Of a DNA stretch of 64,000 bases, positions 1 through 14,344 are shown piece by piece (the first letter of the stretch is position 1; each line of letters opens with the position of its first letter). The position numbers were made by a program, and so were the translations under genes. A model generated the notes under the pieces. The model saw nothing but the letters and a program-made list of their open reading frames with translations, ran no database searches and had not been told where the DNA came from. This stretch comes from Rhizophagus clarus (Eukaryota > Glomeromycota > Glomeromycetes > Glomerales > Glomeraceae): positions 434,001-498,000 of the forward strand of contig BLAL01000156.1 in the NCBI GenBank assembly GCA_015698045.1. The letters are read 5' to 3'.

Positions 1-213
1 TCTGAAAAAAGAAAAAATGAAGGCGCGACTATTTGTTTTTGTGTGACCAAATTTTTTTTTTTTTTGAAAAGTTCCACCACAATATAAACAAGAAAGAAAT
101 GAGGGGAAATAACAATAACAACAATAACAATAATAATAAATAATAAATAATAATAATAATAATAATAATAACTTTAAGTTAATTAATGAATGAATGAATA
201 TCCGTAGAAATCC

Positions 214-244
<31 letters not shown>

Positions 245-604
245 AATAATAATCCAAAAAAAGTAATCAGGCAATGATTCTCCAAAAAAAAATCTAATCA
301 TTCATCTTATCGAAAAGAAGAAGGATTACAAACAACAATGCAATATAATGTCCCCCATGATCAAATAAAAAAAAACAAGGATGCGGATGCAATTCATGTT
401 TCCTTATAAGGGTAGATTTTTTCATAACCAATTAATTTTTTGCCGTGTACTTCGCCTCTCATTATTCTTCACACCCATTTCTGCCCCCTTAAAATTTTTT
501 TGGGGTGCCAAAATAAAGTTGGTCACACAGATATACCCGTACCACCCCCCTTAAAAAAAAGAGAAAAAAAAAAATATTTTTTTTTTCCTACATTTCTCAA
601 AAAC
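1..604. other. AT-rich intergenic DNA with simple repeats
   Basis: No gene is seen. The stretch holds AAT/AAC microsatellite DNA at about 110-170, an A run at about 217-242 and GAAT repeats near 186-200. If the exon at 607-1051 continues through a splice donor, its intron lies here and the next exon is either very small or outside the window; I could not pick a convincing acceptor on the minus strand. Confidence 0.6.
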
Positions 605-1051
605 TTACCATTTTAAAGTCTTTGGCGAAACTAGTTTGTTTCCTTTACCAACACAACCAACTGAAGGACCCATACGTCTCCATAAAGCGTTCTTCATACG
701 AATTAAGCGCTTCTCTTCTGCGCGTAAAGCAGATTCTTCTTTCTGTTGTTTGAGTTGTCTACTAATGTTTCCAATATTTCCTATCGTAGCAACATTGTCA
801 TTTTTTCCACGATGAGCTTGTTGTGCTTGTTGAGCTGCTTTTTGAGACAATTGTTTAGAATGTGAAGAACTTTTCCTAAGTTTTCTTTGACCTTTTTGTT
901 CGCGTTCTTCACGTAATTTCTCTTGACAGATATCAAGTTGTTTGCAAACTTCTTTGTAGGAGGAGATAACATCAGTATCGGTCCATTTATGAGTTTGACC
1001 GAGATAATCAACAGATTGTGTGGCAGAATAAGTGACTGATGGTTGTTCCAT
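605..1051 (-). CDS. First exon (or short gene) of a charged coiled-coil protein, unknown function
   Basis: The frame gives 148 residues from an ATG at 1051. I do not recognise the family. Residues about 25-80 and 95-120 are rich in Lys, Glu, Arg and Gln and read as helical or coiled coil (for example ICQEKLREEREQKGQRKLRK), with a Gln/Ala stretch between. Codon use is ordinary and far less biased than the surrounding homopolymers, which supports real coding. The apparent stop is the TAA inside ATGGTAAGT: GTAAGT is a perfect 5' splice donor, so the exon probably ends at about 607 and the protein continues downstream to the left. The 5' flank is related to that of the ORF at 58,296-58,577. A very short complete gene is the alternative. 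Confidence 0.65.
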   Translation of the reverse strand: MEQPSVTYSATQSVDYLGQTHKWTDTDVISSYKEVCKQLDICQEKLREEREQKGQRKLRKSSSHSKQLSQKAAQQAQQAHRGKNDNVATIGNIGNISRQLKQQKEESALRAEEKRLIRMKNALWRRMGPSVGCVGKGNKLVSPKTLKW

Positions 1052-1239
1052 TTTTTAAAAATTATTATTACTTTTGTACAAGAAGTTTTTTTTTTTTAGT
1101 GTTCGTTATAATAAATTTTTTTTTTGTTATAAAAAATATATTTACAAAAAATTAGAATTTTTTTCGTGAATCGAATTGTTTTTTTTTTAATCAAAAACAC
1201 TTTAAGTGTAATCTCGTTTTTGTTGTTTGGTTCTCTCTA

Positions 1240-1590
1240 AATTATTAATATTAAATTATAAACTTCATTAAAAAATAAAGGAAGTTTCGAATATTGTTTT
1301 TTTCTTCAAAATGAGAACTGAATCAAAGCGGTTTCTTTCTTTTTTTTTTTTTGATATATATAATGAAATATATATCACATAAAAGGGAACTAATGGTAAA
1401 TTTTTTGTTTGGAGGAGTTTTTATTTGAAAGAGAGAAGTTATAAAACTTCAACCTTACTTTCAAAAAAATATTATGAAATTAAAAAAAATTCGTCAAAGC
1501 AGAAAGAAAAAAAAAAGGATTTTTTTTTTTTTTCGTTGTTGAAATATTTGGGTTAAACGCCAAAGAGGGTTATTTTATATTAAAAAAATT
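1240..1590 (-). promoter_or_regulatory. 5' flank shared with a second gene at 58.6 kb
   Basis: This region upstream of the exon at 607-1051 aligns with 58,590-58,830, upstream of the ORF at 58,296-58,577. Shared blocks on the plus strand include GAGAACTGAATCAAA / GAGAACCGAATCAAA, ATATATATCACATA, AGGAGTTTTT, GAGAGAAG and ACTTTCAAAAA, in the same order and at similar spacing. The coding sequences that follow are not similar. It may be a conserved promoter or a relic of an old duplication. A further matching block is at 2,783-2,805 / 59,413-59,435 (AACAAACATCCATAAATGAA). Confidence 0.55.
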
Positions 1591-1701
1591 TTTTTTTTTT
1601 TTTTTTCTGATCTTCTTGTGTTTTATTATTTTTTAACTGTTACTTTTAGGTAGTAAAAAAAAAAAAAAAAAAATTTAATATAAAAAAAAAAAATTTTTTT
1701 T

Positions 1702-1732
<31 letters not shown>

Positions 1733-4700
1733 CCAGAGTTTCTAATCTTAATTAAAATTATTTTTTTTTTTTTTTTTTTAATATATTTAAAAAATTTTTT
1801 TTTTTTTTTTTTTTTTTTTTAAAGTTGCAAGTTTTTTTTTTTTTTAAAGTTAGGCTTTCCTTGTAATTTATACAAAAGATATTATAATGTAACGTAAATG
1901 AAAAGGAAAAAAAAAAAAAAAAATTTTTATTTATTTTAGTTACAATATTACAATAATAATAATAATAATAATCTCTTAACCTACATATTATAAAAAAAAA
2001 AAAAAAAAAAAAAATTTTTTTTTTTTTTTTTCTTAAAACAAATACAAATATTAAAGTAGGTTTTTATTTAAACCATAAATAGTTTAACAGGTAAAGTCGA
2101 TTATTGTTTATCAGTTATTACGTATCAAATAATTTCATTCTAAACTCATATAAGTATCAATTCATATATCATTTATTATGCACCTTTTAATTTTAAATGC
2201 GCGGGGATGTGTTGGATTTTTTATTTAAGTAAAAGTGGGGGGAATAATGATGGAAACTGCCGATAGTTAGTGGTTGGATAGAATAATAATTGACTTGATG
2301 ACTTGATGACTTTTTTTGAAAAGAATGATCTCAATATTTCCGAACTTTACTGAACTTTACTTGAAATGATGACTCATAATATAAAAAAAAAATATATATA
2401 TATATATATATATTATTAATAATTTTTTGGGGAGAGAAAAAAAAAAAGGGATATATGTTTGTTGTAGTGAAGTATGTACCAGCCAACCAAACGGTACGAC
2501 AAAGGACGGTGTTACGTTTATTTACTATTCTTCGTGGGAAATATGGGTTTTATAGGTTTAGTTTAGTTTACACGTCTAGGAAATTATAACGCCAACCGTT
2601 TTTTTCTTGAATTTCCCAGTTATGAGACGCGAAAAAAAAAAAATAAACAAATCTTTTTTTCTTTGAAGATAAATTTGTTAATTTATTAACTACGGTAACA
2701 TCTTTTTTTTTTTTTTCTTTGTCTTTCTTTCTTTCTTTTTTTTTTTTGAAAAAAAAAAAAAAAAAAAATAATCCTGTAGGAGAAAAGATAAACAAACATC
2801 CATAAATGAAAAATTCTATTTTATATATATCTATATATGTAATTATAAATAAATAAATAAATAATAATTATAATAAATTTTTTTTTTTTTTTTTTTTTGA
2901 TGTATGTTTCTTTAAAATGCAAAGTAATAAAAACCAATATTTGTGGCTAGACGCGAAAAGATGACTCTTTCGTTATTTACGTCATTGTTGCGAAAAAAAA
3001 AAAAAAAATTTTTTTTTTTTATTTATATTTTATATTGTAAAAAAAAAAAAAAAAGGTATTTGTTTACATCTTCTTGCGCATATATATTTTTCTAATACCA
3101 GCCCTCAAAATGCCGATGCCCGGTGGTTGCCTGTTTTAAGAGGTCACCTGAAACGGTTCTTTTTTATGTTCCTGATTGACATTGACATTTTATGATAATT
3201 TATTGGATAAACTAAAATAAACTTAAATTAACTAAAATAATTAATAATTAAAAATACTAGAATGACAAAATATACTTCATACTAAGAGAGTAAGTATTAT
3301 ACAACAAAGAACTTTTTTTACCAACTACTTATTAACTTTGAATCCCCAAAAGGAAAATAAAGCAGGATAAACTTTTCTTCCCCCACAAATTACCCAAAAT
3401 ACTCAAAACTACCCAAATGCTCAAAACAATCATCTCTAACATTTCAAACACTTCAACCCTTTCTTTATTATAATAATACTTCCATTTCATCATAAATCGT
3501 CACTCCGATCTTCTTAATTATGCTATGTATACACAGTACGTCATTTTTGTACACAACAACAAAACAAATATCAAATATTGACACTACAGGAGGAAAAAAA
3601 AAAATCATTTTAAAAATAAAAATCTGATAAAAAGGTTTTAGTTGAAAACCTAAATTAAAAATATAATAATAATAATAGTAAAAACAAACCTAATCGAATA
3701 TGAAAGTGGGGAAAAAATTACCACCAAACTAAAAATGCAATTATTATGCATAAATAATAAAAAGAAAAAAAAAAAATATTTTTTTTTATTATTCAATTAT
3801 GGATTAGTTCATTAAAGCAAGATAATAATTGTGTGTAGTGTTGGACAAACAAGTTATTACTTTTTGTACCAATCTAATAATTTCACTAATTAAGAAAGTG
3901 AATTTGTTATAAAACTAGAAAAATGAGGGGATGTTATGGATTGACATATTTAATATAAATTAGTTATAATGGTTGTGAGATATTTTGATATTTTTGTCAA
4001 TCTATATAATTTCGGAGACTTAATAATAATATAATGGATTACGTAGAAAATTATATAAGCAAAAATTACTATCACACACCTTTCATTGTTCGAAAATTTT
4101 GTTGGTGTTATAATGTGATTGGTGAGTTTGATGGGTTTGGTGATATTATTATTATTTTTAAAAGTATTTATAGATTTTTGATACGTCAACCATACATACT
4201 TCACCATACTTCATTATACTTCACCATGCTTCACCATGCTTCAACGTATAAATACTACGCGTAAATGTTCAAATTCCCATACTTGAATAATATCCTGATG
4301 AAAAACCTGTCACTATCGAGATATGCGTGTATTTCTAATAACTGATAATTCTCTCACTCCTTTTCTTTCGAAACCCCCTTAAAAAAAAAAAAAAAAAAAA
4401 CTTATTTCTTGATCTATGAAAATAAATATTAAATTGGTTTTATTGAATTTCTCGCACTCACATTATTCTTACATATTCGTACATGAATAATTTTTTTTGG
4501 GCGTTATAGACATAATGATTTTTTGGCGCTAATAGAACATTTTAAAATATTACAAATATTATAAACATTACAAATATTTTAAAACATTTATAAACAGACC
4601 ATTTTCTTTTTGCCACATTACCGGTTAAAGAAGACATGAAAAACTGATAAATATTTACTTTGCGAATGGGCCACTTTAAGCTAATCTTTAAATGAGTACA

Positions 4701-6038
4701 TATATGGATTAAGATGGTCAAGATGGTCACGGATGGGAGAAAAATGAAAAATTTTGAAAATTTTGAAACAAGAACGGGTTAAGGAAATGAGGTTATATAT
4801 ATCAAAAAAAATTTCTTACAAATTAGGAAATTCCCTCTCAAGTCATAGGACCTTAAAGGCCATCCTGAATAGAACAATAGCTAGAGATCATGTACGACCA
4901 TATGAGCATGTTTAAATATTGATAACATAAAAAGGTACAATCTACTTTTTATTTTTCATTGTTTTTGAAAGCGAAAATAAAAAAAACCTGAATTGAAGTA
5001 AAGGAAATAGAAATAATTTTTAAATAGTTCTTTTTTTTTTTTATAAAAAAAACCTTCGAGTTTCTCACGTTATGTAAAAAAAATTTGTTTTTTTTAGATG
5101 AATTTCAAGTTTTAAATGTTACTCAAGAAAAAAAAAATTTCCCTCTCCAAGTATATTGCGTCAGCGATAATCGTTGTTGCTCTTCACTGGTTTCGGGTTT
5201 CATTTTTTTTTTCCCACAGAAAACGCAAATAACTATTCAATTGTCATTTTTTGACAGCTTAAGAGATAAGAGATAAAGGAAAAAAAAAAAAAAAAAAAAA
5301 AAAAAATCCATCGATAAGATCATGTTGAAAAAATGCGTTGGGTTAACAGTTTGGTTAGTATTAAAATGACTTTTATTCTAGGTCAGTTCCGAGTCAATAT
5401 TATTACTTTAATTAGGAAAACTAAAAATGCAATGTATGATTTATGTACCGGGTGCTTTGCGATTGCATGCAGTTTAATAAATTTCATTGAAGGAAATTAT
5501 TTTCATAATAATTACGGTCCAGTTGATAATGATGACGAATAAAATGCGCCAATTTACTTTCTTATTTCCTTATTGGAATTGACCATTCATCGCTTAAAAT
5601 TTTTTTTCGAACACTTTTTGGGGAATTAGAATATCAATTAAAGATTAGATCAACATAAAAAAACTGCGGTCAATGTAACCTGTTTTAAAACCTGTTTTTA
5701 TTACTCGATTAATTTACAGTATCATAAGTGAATCACATTTTTATCTTGTGCAAACCAAAAAAAAACGACATTTACCTACTGTAATCCTGTATGTTGTAGC
5801 CCATTATACCATTATAACTGCAATAAAAAAATGGATGTGCTTTGCAGAATCACTCATTATTTTGACATGAATTCATCAATTCTTTCCTTTCATTTTCCTT
5901 GTTTTCTTTCTTTCTTTCTTTTTTGTTTCCTTGTTTGTTCCTTGTTCCCATAATTCCATTATAGGAACAACGAAATATATAATATTAATCGGGTGATGTT
6001 TCGCGTAGCATATATTAAGAGTATTAAGAGAAATTTTA

Positions 6039-6084
6039 ATAATAAATAATAATAGTAGTAGTAATAATAAAATAATAATAATAA

Positions 6085-6124
<40 letters not shown>

Positions 6125-6190
6125 TAATAATAATAAATAATAATAATGTAGTAATAATAATAATGATAATAATAAATTATAATATTATTA
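6039..6190. repeat. (TAA)n microsatellite
   Basis: About 150 bp of AAT/TAA units with occasional TAG and TGA variants. The minus-strand ORF over it encodes only Ile and Tyr runs and is not a gene. Confidence 0.9.
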
Positions 6191-6251
6191 TAATAAACCT
6201 GTTCGTTTAACCACGAGTTCATCAAAATCTCGATCTAATAATGTGCGTATC

Positions 6252-6282
<31 letters not shown>

Positions 6283-9200
6283 GACGCGCTTAAAAAAATA
6301 AATTTTTTTTTTTTCCGGTTTAATAATTATTTAATTATACTGTAACTAACTGCTTGAATGTATAATTAAACAGTCGAACTGCTGAATGTATAATGAACTG
6401 GATGTACAATTACCTATAATTGAAATGCAGGTTTTATTATTGATAATTAAGAGAAAGTCACAAAAAATGTCACGACGTGACAAAAAAATTATTTAAAAAT
6501 AGTTTTGTATACCAATAATATACACACATAATACATATAATATCAAATATACCATATTATTGTTACAAGTTAATTTTTTTAATTAAAAAAAAAAAAAAAT
6601 AAATAAATTGCTTACATCGGTGAAACCTTTCTTTCAAAACCTTTCAAATTTTGAACGCTAAACCAAAAAAAGTATCTGTCAAAAAAATTCTATTCGATGT
6701 GAAATGTGAGACAGTTTTTTTTTTTTTTTAAATTTTTGCAATTCCGAACCAACTGAAACTTTTTCAAACAAGTATAAAATCTTTTTTATGATGATAATAA
6801 TAATATTATTATTACTAATATGTAATATATATAAAAAAGTAATGTGTGTATCACAATAAACGATATAAGAATCATTTTGGCAGAACTTTTTTTAAAAGAG
6901 AAAGTTGGACAAATGAACAAATATAAAAAAAAAACCTTAATCTGCAACTCTGCATATAAACCTTAAATAAACAAGAAAATTTTCTTGTTACGCCCTAAAT
7001 ATAGAATCATTTTACAGGTATTATTACCTGTTATTTATCTTATTATATAATTTATTTAAAGTTTTTTTTTTTTTTTTTGAAGGGGACAACAACTTTTGAA
7101 CAACTTTTTTTAGTAATATTTTTACGAAAATTCTACGAATATTTTATCTCTTTGCATCTTCGGTAATTTCCTTAATCAATGAATAAATATAAACATCCTA
7201 TTTAAGGGATCCTTTTTATTCCAGATAAAGAACAATTTACTCTTTTCGAACAATATATATATATATATATCCAACTTTTTCGCCAATCAAAAATTCGGCA
7301 ACTCCGGTATTATTATTTTATATAAATGATATAACACATTATCAACATATAAATATCACATAAATATAAATATATGTGTGTATATATATATATACATATT
7401 AAATAAATATATATTAATTTATTTTAAATTCCGACTTTTTCAATCGAGAAAAAAAAAAAAGTTCATATTTTTAAGGTTTTCAATCAATACAATTTTAATC
7501 TCTTACAACTAATTTGGTTAATTGGCGTCATTAAAAAAGTTTTTAAGTGAGGCGCTATAATAAAAAAAAACTCCTCCTAAACAAAAAATCTTTTTTCTTG
7601 TTATTCCTATTCCTTTTTTTTTTCTGATAATAAATGAGTATAAAAAATTTTGATAACCAAACATTGCCAAATATGGTAAAATTCAGGAATAAATAATTGA
7701 GCAGCTGAACAATAAATAAATAACAAAAGGATTTTTTTTTGTTTACAAGTATTTTTTTTTTTTTCTTACAGGAGAAACATTTTTTTTTTTTTTTTGATTG
7801 ACCCTTCTTAATGACGATGATTTTTTTTTTTAACCTTAGCAGTTCCTTGCTTCTTTATTTACCATTACCTAGCATACAAATACCAACAAAAAGAGTAAAA
7901 AAAAATAATATACCACCTTCAGCCAAGCAAATTTTTTGTTTATTTCTTTTGACAATGAAAAAAAATTTAGGAGAGTTCAAAAAAAAAACCCCATCAAAAT
8001 AATTTATAATAGATAATAGAATAAAATAGAATAGAATAGAATAGAATGAAAGATATATATTTTTATTATTTCGGTTTCGTTCATTAATTCGTTCATTTAT
8101 TTTTTAAAGTTTTATTTAGGAGCTTTTTTGGTTATCAAACGCCGACACGTATTGTTATTTGCTTTTGAGAATTCTTTGGAAAAAAAGGTTTTATTTTATT
8201 TTTTTTTTTTTTAAGATGATAGAATTTGTTTATTTTATTTTCTTATATTATTATTATCATTATTATTTTTTTTCTTTTTTTGTTTTTTTTTTTTTTTTTT
8301 TAATTAAAATAAAAAAAAAATTTCTATGAATAATTGAACAATGAATGATCTATTCTAATTTCTAATGAAATCTAATTTTCAAAAATAACTTTCTTTTTTT
8401 AACAATGGATGTTCCCGCTTTTTTTATGTTGGTTTCTTTGTAAAAAGAAGAGGTTTGATACTGCGAATAAAAAACAAGTAAACAACCAACCCTAATAGTA
8501 ACATCAATAATAACCTCAATCGATAATAAAACCGCAATAAAAGAAAAATTATCCAAAATTAGAATTATTTTACGAAACGTTCCCTAAGAGAAATTATTAT
8601 TATTATTATCATTATTATTATTATTTAAACATCATCTACATCATCAACATCAACATCATCATCATAATCAGTTTAATTGGGACACGCAATACGCACAGCT
8701 GCGTAATAGTTGATATAAAAAAGTAAGGTGAGGATTATCATTAAACATATTTATTTGATCCGAACTTTACAAATAAAGAAAAAAAAGGTGAGAATTTTGA
8801 AACATTTTTTTTTAATGTAAACTTATCCAGGTGACCGCCTTATTATTTGTTAACTTTGCCTAATCAGGTGATGTGTATAATGCTCAGGTGATTTATATGT
8901 TTATTCGTTTCCTTTTTAAATGATCGTCCCTGAGTCATCTCTGAGTCATAACTCTTTATATTAAACATTTTTTTTTTTCGCGGGCAAATTTGGCCCAATT
9001 TTACTTTTTTTTATAACAATATAACACATATACATGTCACATATATAACACACATATAACGACACATATAACACATATAACATATATAACACAAGGAGGA
9101 AATTCTATTTATTTAATGTTCAATATCAACATAAAAACCGGTGTTCACCGCGTTATTTCACATTTCTTCTTTGTGTAAATCTTATTTATTTTCGCGAATT

Positions 9201-10722
9201 TAGTTTCATTCATTACAATAGTTTTGATATTATTTTTTTTTTTTTTTTTTTTTTTTGGTCTTTATTTTTTTTACGCGACTTACAATTTGTTTACATCTTG
9301 AAATAAACTTTCGTGTCGTTTGGCTGAAAGCCTGAAACAAAAGAAAAAGAATAATAATAAAAGCAGATCCTAATTATTTGGGGCGACTACATTTATTTTA
9401 AGTTTAAGCCGTGATCTGTTTATTTTTATTTTTATTTTAATTACCTTTTTATACCCTTCTTTCCTTCCTTCCTTCCCCTCAATTTTTAATATATATAGTA
9501 ATTATAATTAATTATACCTTATTATTTGGGGTTCATTCATATTTATTATTTATATTATTATATCATTCTTTTTTTAATTTTATTTTATTTTATTTTTTTT
9601 TTTTAAAAAAAAAAAAGGTACTCAAATTAAATGTCATTTTATTTTTTAGAAATTCCGGACTTTTTTGGGGGGATGCATATTACATTATATACAATTATTT
9701 TTGAATGGATGAATGTTGTTTGATGATGTACGTACGTACTGTATGTAATGTATATATATGTATGTATGTTACTAAAACAAGATTAAATTAACCAAGATGA
9801 CCTTGTTACCTGATTCAAAAGAATGTAAGGTAATAATTGTTAGAATGAATATAATTCGGAATTATGAATGCAATTTGAATCAAAAAAAAAATTGATCACA
9901 TATGATCACGAGGTCAAGGTCATTTATTTGAACACATACAAAGGGTTCATCCATTTGGTTAAATAAAGTAATAGTAAAATCGTACGAGTAATTGAGTTTT
10001 GTCATCTTTAATTACTTTTGTAATTTATTAATTACCTTATTATTATTAGTTGTTATTGTATTATTAATATTATTTAGTTGTTATTAGTTATTATTTGTTA
10101 GAAAAAAAAAGAACTTCTTATTAGTTGTTATTCATTAAAAAATATATATATAATATATATATAAACATAATATATTACCGGTAATATGTTACCTTTGGTA
10201 TTACCGCTGGTATGTCCTCTCCTTTTTTTTTCCTTTAATAACCATGAACCAAGTTCGGAACATCAATCGAATGGTCTAGAAAGAAAAAAAAAAAATATTA
10301 TCCTAATATTAATTACGGTAATGTAATGTTATGTGTGTATCATATCTTATGTTGTCAAAGTACTAAATTTGTACTATACGTATTCTTTTAATTTCTTTTT
10401 TTGTAAAAATTTATTATTTGCATCAAAAAAAAAAAAAAAAAAAAAAGCTCACGAGGTAATTTTGTACAATATGTCACCAAGTCACCACTCACCAAATTTG
10501 TTGCCTTCTTATTAAAACATTCCAAAAAGGATCTTCGATTTGATTGAAGGATATATCCTTCAATGTTTACTCAATTACCGTAATAATTCCGTAATTTTGT
10601 AATTTTGTTGTATTTTGTATTATTATTTTGTAATCATGTCAAAATAATAATTTTTGAACTGTGGATCTTTCTCGGTTGTTATCTTTGGTATATATAACAC
10701 AAAAGAAAAACAATAAACAATC

Positions 10723-10753
<31 letters not shown>

Positions 10754-11893
10754 CCCAAATTTTTTATATCATAAAGTAAAACTGAAAAAAAAAAAAAAAG
10801 TTGTTTGTTACAAGGTTACAAGTTGAATTGTATCCCCCAGTCGGTCTTTCTTATTTCCCCCTCCCCCACTGAAAAAGTTCTCCCCCCATTAAAAGTAAAT
10901 ATGAAACGAAAAAGAAAATCCTATTAGAGGTGACCAATTTTTTAAAGTTTTTTCCTTAAAGTAGGTTTCATATATATTTTTTTTTTTTTTGCCCCAAAAA
11001 AAGCTTAGAAATATGTCACAAGCAGATCAAAACTTATTTCATCCGAAACATAACATAAACATACAATACATACATTACATACATCATATACATAACATCA
11101 TCATAATTTTCTTTTTTTATCAGATTTAACCATCCAATATTTTTTTTTAAAAAAAAAAGAGAATCGAGGAAAAAAAAAAAAAACTTTAAAAAAAAAACCA
11201 ATTTTTTTTACCGTAATTTTTTTTTTTTTTTTTTTTTTGAGTGACCCAACATCATTTTTTAACTCGGGTACACTTTTTTATTCGTTATGGCGCGGTTATA
11301 CTTTTTGTGGGGTATTATGTAGGTTAGTGTAGTACTCATTAAAAAAAAAAAGTTTATTATTATTATTTTATTTATTATTTATTTTGGTTCCTTTTTTTTT
11401 TTTTATTATCTATAAGTGGTCTTATAAAAGAGAATGAATGATTCTATTTTTTTCTTTTTTTTTTCTTTATATTAAAGTTTCTAATTTACGTTATTTGGTA
11501 ATTTGAGTTCAATGTATGTAATGTAATAATGTATGTTAATGCTATGCACAAAGCGGTAATTACAAATTATTTAATTACATCACGAGACTTTGTGTTTGTG
11601 TTGCCGTACGCGTTGCATAAATTAATAAAAAGTTTTTTTTTTTTTTTTTTTCTTTCTTTCTTTTTTCTTTTTTTCCATCCTTCTTTCCTTTTCCTTTATT
11701 ATTGTGATTATTATTATTATTGTTATTATTAATTATTATTATTATTATTATTATTATAAATCATTCGGCAAACCAATCAACCAATTAAACAATTAAACTT
11801 GAAATTGATTTTTTTTTAATGGTTAAAACCAGGAAAATCCAATGACAAAAAAAACCAAAAGACTAAAAAAAAAACCATTTTATCATAGTCCTT

Positions 11894-11960
11894 CCGTCAT
11901 TGCCGTCATTGCCGTCATTGCCGTCATTGCCGTTATTGCCGTTATTGCCGTTATTGCCGT
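11894..11960. repeat. 9-bp tandem repeat, CCGTCATTG / CCGTTATTG
   Basis: Seven to eight head-to-tail copies of a 9-bp unit: four with CATTG, then three with TATTG. The period is a multiple of three, and the minus strand reads Gly-Asn-Asp / Gly-Asn-Asn repeats without a stop over the array, but the frame is closed by stops close by on both sides and has no ATG ahead of the repeats. Confidence 0.85.
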
Positions 11961-14344
11961 TTAGTTTCGCGCCCGAAAATTTTTAATTTATCATTATTCA
12001 TTGTTGATCCTTTGAAAAAAAAAAAAGTGTCAATTTGGCGTAACTTAAATAGATGATAATAATAAATTTAATTTATATATAAAAACCTAGATTTCTTTTT
12101 TGTATGTGGCGCAATTCATCTTTTTTTTTTATTCTTATTGGTTAATTTGGTAAGTTCTAAGTAAAGAGAGAGAGAGTTTATAATATTGTAAAAAAAAAAA
12201 AGTTTATACTATTGTAAATAAAAAAAAGAAGTTTATATTATTGTAATAAAAAGTTCTTTTACTCGATATTCTCGGTATTTGGTAGACTCGTTTTTAGTTC
12301 GTGTTGTGTGTTGTGTTGTGTTTTGTGTGTGATCATTGTGATTTGTGATTTGTTGAACCATTTTATCATTCTATTTTACACTTACTATATTACTATATTA
12401 TACTATATTACTATATTATACTATATTATACTACTATTATTATATATTTATGTTACATATCATATCGGTATATTTCACATATATATATGTGTATATGTTC
12501 ATATCATAATAATATTATTATATTATATTATATTATATTATTATATATGTTTATTATTACATGCAGAGAATATATATATATGTAACATCAATCTTGTAGA
12601 ATTTCCTTTTATATATTTCTTTTTATTTTTGTCCTTTTTTTTTCTTAAAAGATATCTTTTTTTTTTTTTATTTATTTATTTATTTGTGTTAATAAATAAT
12701 AATAATAACATTCAAATCATTTCATCATTTCATCATCAATCATCATCAAATCATCAAAAAAAAAAAAAAAATAAAGTGTAATAATAAAACAGAAAAAATA
12801 ATATTCCGTTAAAAAAAAAAAATTTAGATTTTTTTTTTGCGCTATTTTACACAAGAAGAATATTTGTTTAATCGAAAAAAAAAAAAAAAAAAAAAATTAC
12901 CACCACAAATATTCATTTCTCGCACTTTTGTCATTCTTTGAAAAATAAAATAAAATAAAAAATTAAAATAAAATAATATATACAGTATATACCATATAAA
13001 TATATATATAAAAACACAGATTATCTATCTACCATAGTTGGCTGAATATATGGCTTGTTAAAAGTTTTTGTTTATTCTCGATTCAAATTTTTTTTTTTTC
13101 TTTTTTCTTTTCTTTTCCTGTTCTTAAACTTGATAGTTTTTCTCTCACGCAAATAATTACACTCATTCTTATCTTTAAAAAGATTACCCTAAAGTTATGT
13201 ACTCCCCTGCTGTGCCGAATTGAAATCTACAATTATGTATGATGAACGTATTTTTTTTAAAAAAAAAAAAATTTTGTTTAAATGTCAAATCAGAGGTACA
13301 GTTCCCGAACTGTATTAATGATTGTCAATCTACATCAAAAGAAAGATAACTACAAATCTTGAAACAAGGAGTTGATATGATAACTTTATTTGATTATCTT
13401 TTTTTACACTAATATTATTATTTACTGTTATACTTACTCCCACTTTTTGACAGGTAACAGGTAAAAATGATTGAATGAAATATTTTTTTTTTTTTTTTTG
13501 CCTACCACCTCCTTACACGTGACCTCATTCAAAGCCTCAATCATGAATGATAAGAAATGATTTAGATTATTTTGATTTAGATTTGATTTTTGTTTTTTAT
13601 CATTGTAACAACTTCCATTTTTTTATTTATTTATTTTTTTTTATTCAGCGCGTACTCTTATACACATACTCCATACACGTACTCCTCATTACACGTACTC
13701 TATTACTCGTATTTTCTCCATCACACGTATTCTTCTCTTACACGCATTCTGTTCTCTCTATTCCATTACACGTAATGATGTTAAATTAACAGTAATGTTT
13801 CTATATCATACATATTCTCTCCATCACACGTATTCTATAGAAATGATGTTAAATTAATAGTAATGATCAATTAACAACAATAAAATAAAATAAAATAAAA
13901 AAAATACTGTACATTGTTGATTTTCTCAGATCCTCCAAAATTTTAAATAAAAATTATTGAAAAAAAAATCTTTTAATAAAATAATTTGCCTTTTTTGATT
14001 GAATATTAAATTTTCAAAGTATGTTCATCATGTTCATAATTAAAATCAGACCACTCATTTCTTAAGAGTGAATAATATGTCCAAATCTCGTGTTCTTAAT
14101 CTAATTCCAACGAATAAAATCGGTTTTCTGGTTGTATAAGTCATTGATAAAGCTGCGTCAACCTGTCCCAATAATAAATTTTAGATTAATGTTTGGTTAT
14201 TATGTTATTATATGTTAATTGAAAGTCTTTTAATATAACTCACGCCAAACCTTAACGTTAGCTGTCATTCCTAATCATCATGAAATTGAAGTAATTCGCA
14301 ATAATTTTGAATATTGCGCCTATTAACTTAAGTGATGAGCTTAT

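Larger units (their letters stand above)
1591..13000. other. Long gene-free region rich in homopolymers and microsatellites
   Basis: I see no supportable gene in about 11 kb. The stretch is dominated by A or T runs of 12-25 bases, TA and TAA microsatellites (2,393-2,414; 7,253-7,270; 6,039-6,190), TTA repeats (8,590-8,625; 11,705-11,760), ATAACACAT-type repeats (9,005-9,095) and TACTATAT repeats (12,380-12,540). ORFs in it are translations of these runs. A small frame at 5,333-5,542 (69 codons, plus strand, Cys-containing, ending in Asp/Glu) is the least biased one but has no other support. No tRNA or other RNA gene was recognised. Confidence 0.6.

Noticed and set aside
2568-2795. 75-codon minus-strand ORF with Phe and Lys runs
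   Set aside because: It is built on homopolymer A and T runs.
5959-6225. 88-codon minus-strand ORF
   Set aside because: It is made of Tyr/Ile runs from a TAA microsatellite.
12308-12781. 157-codon ORF of Ile, Tyr, Leu and Phe
   Set aside because: It covers TACTATAT and TTA microsatellites and has no protein-like composition.
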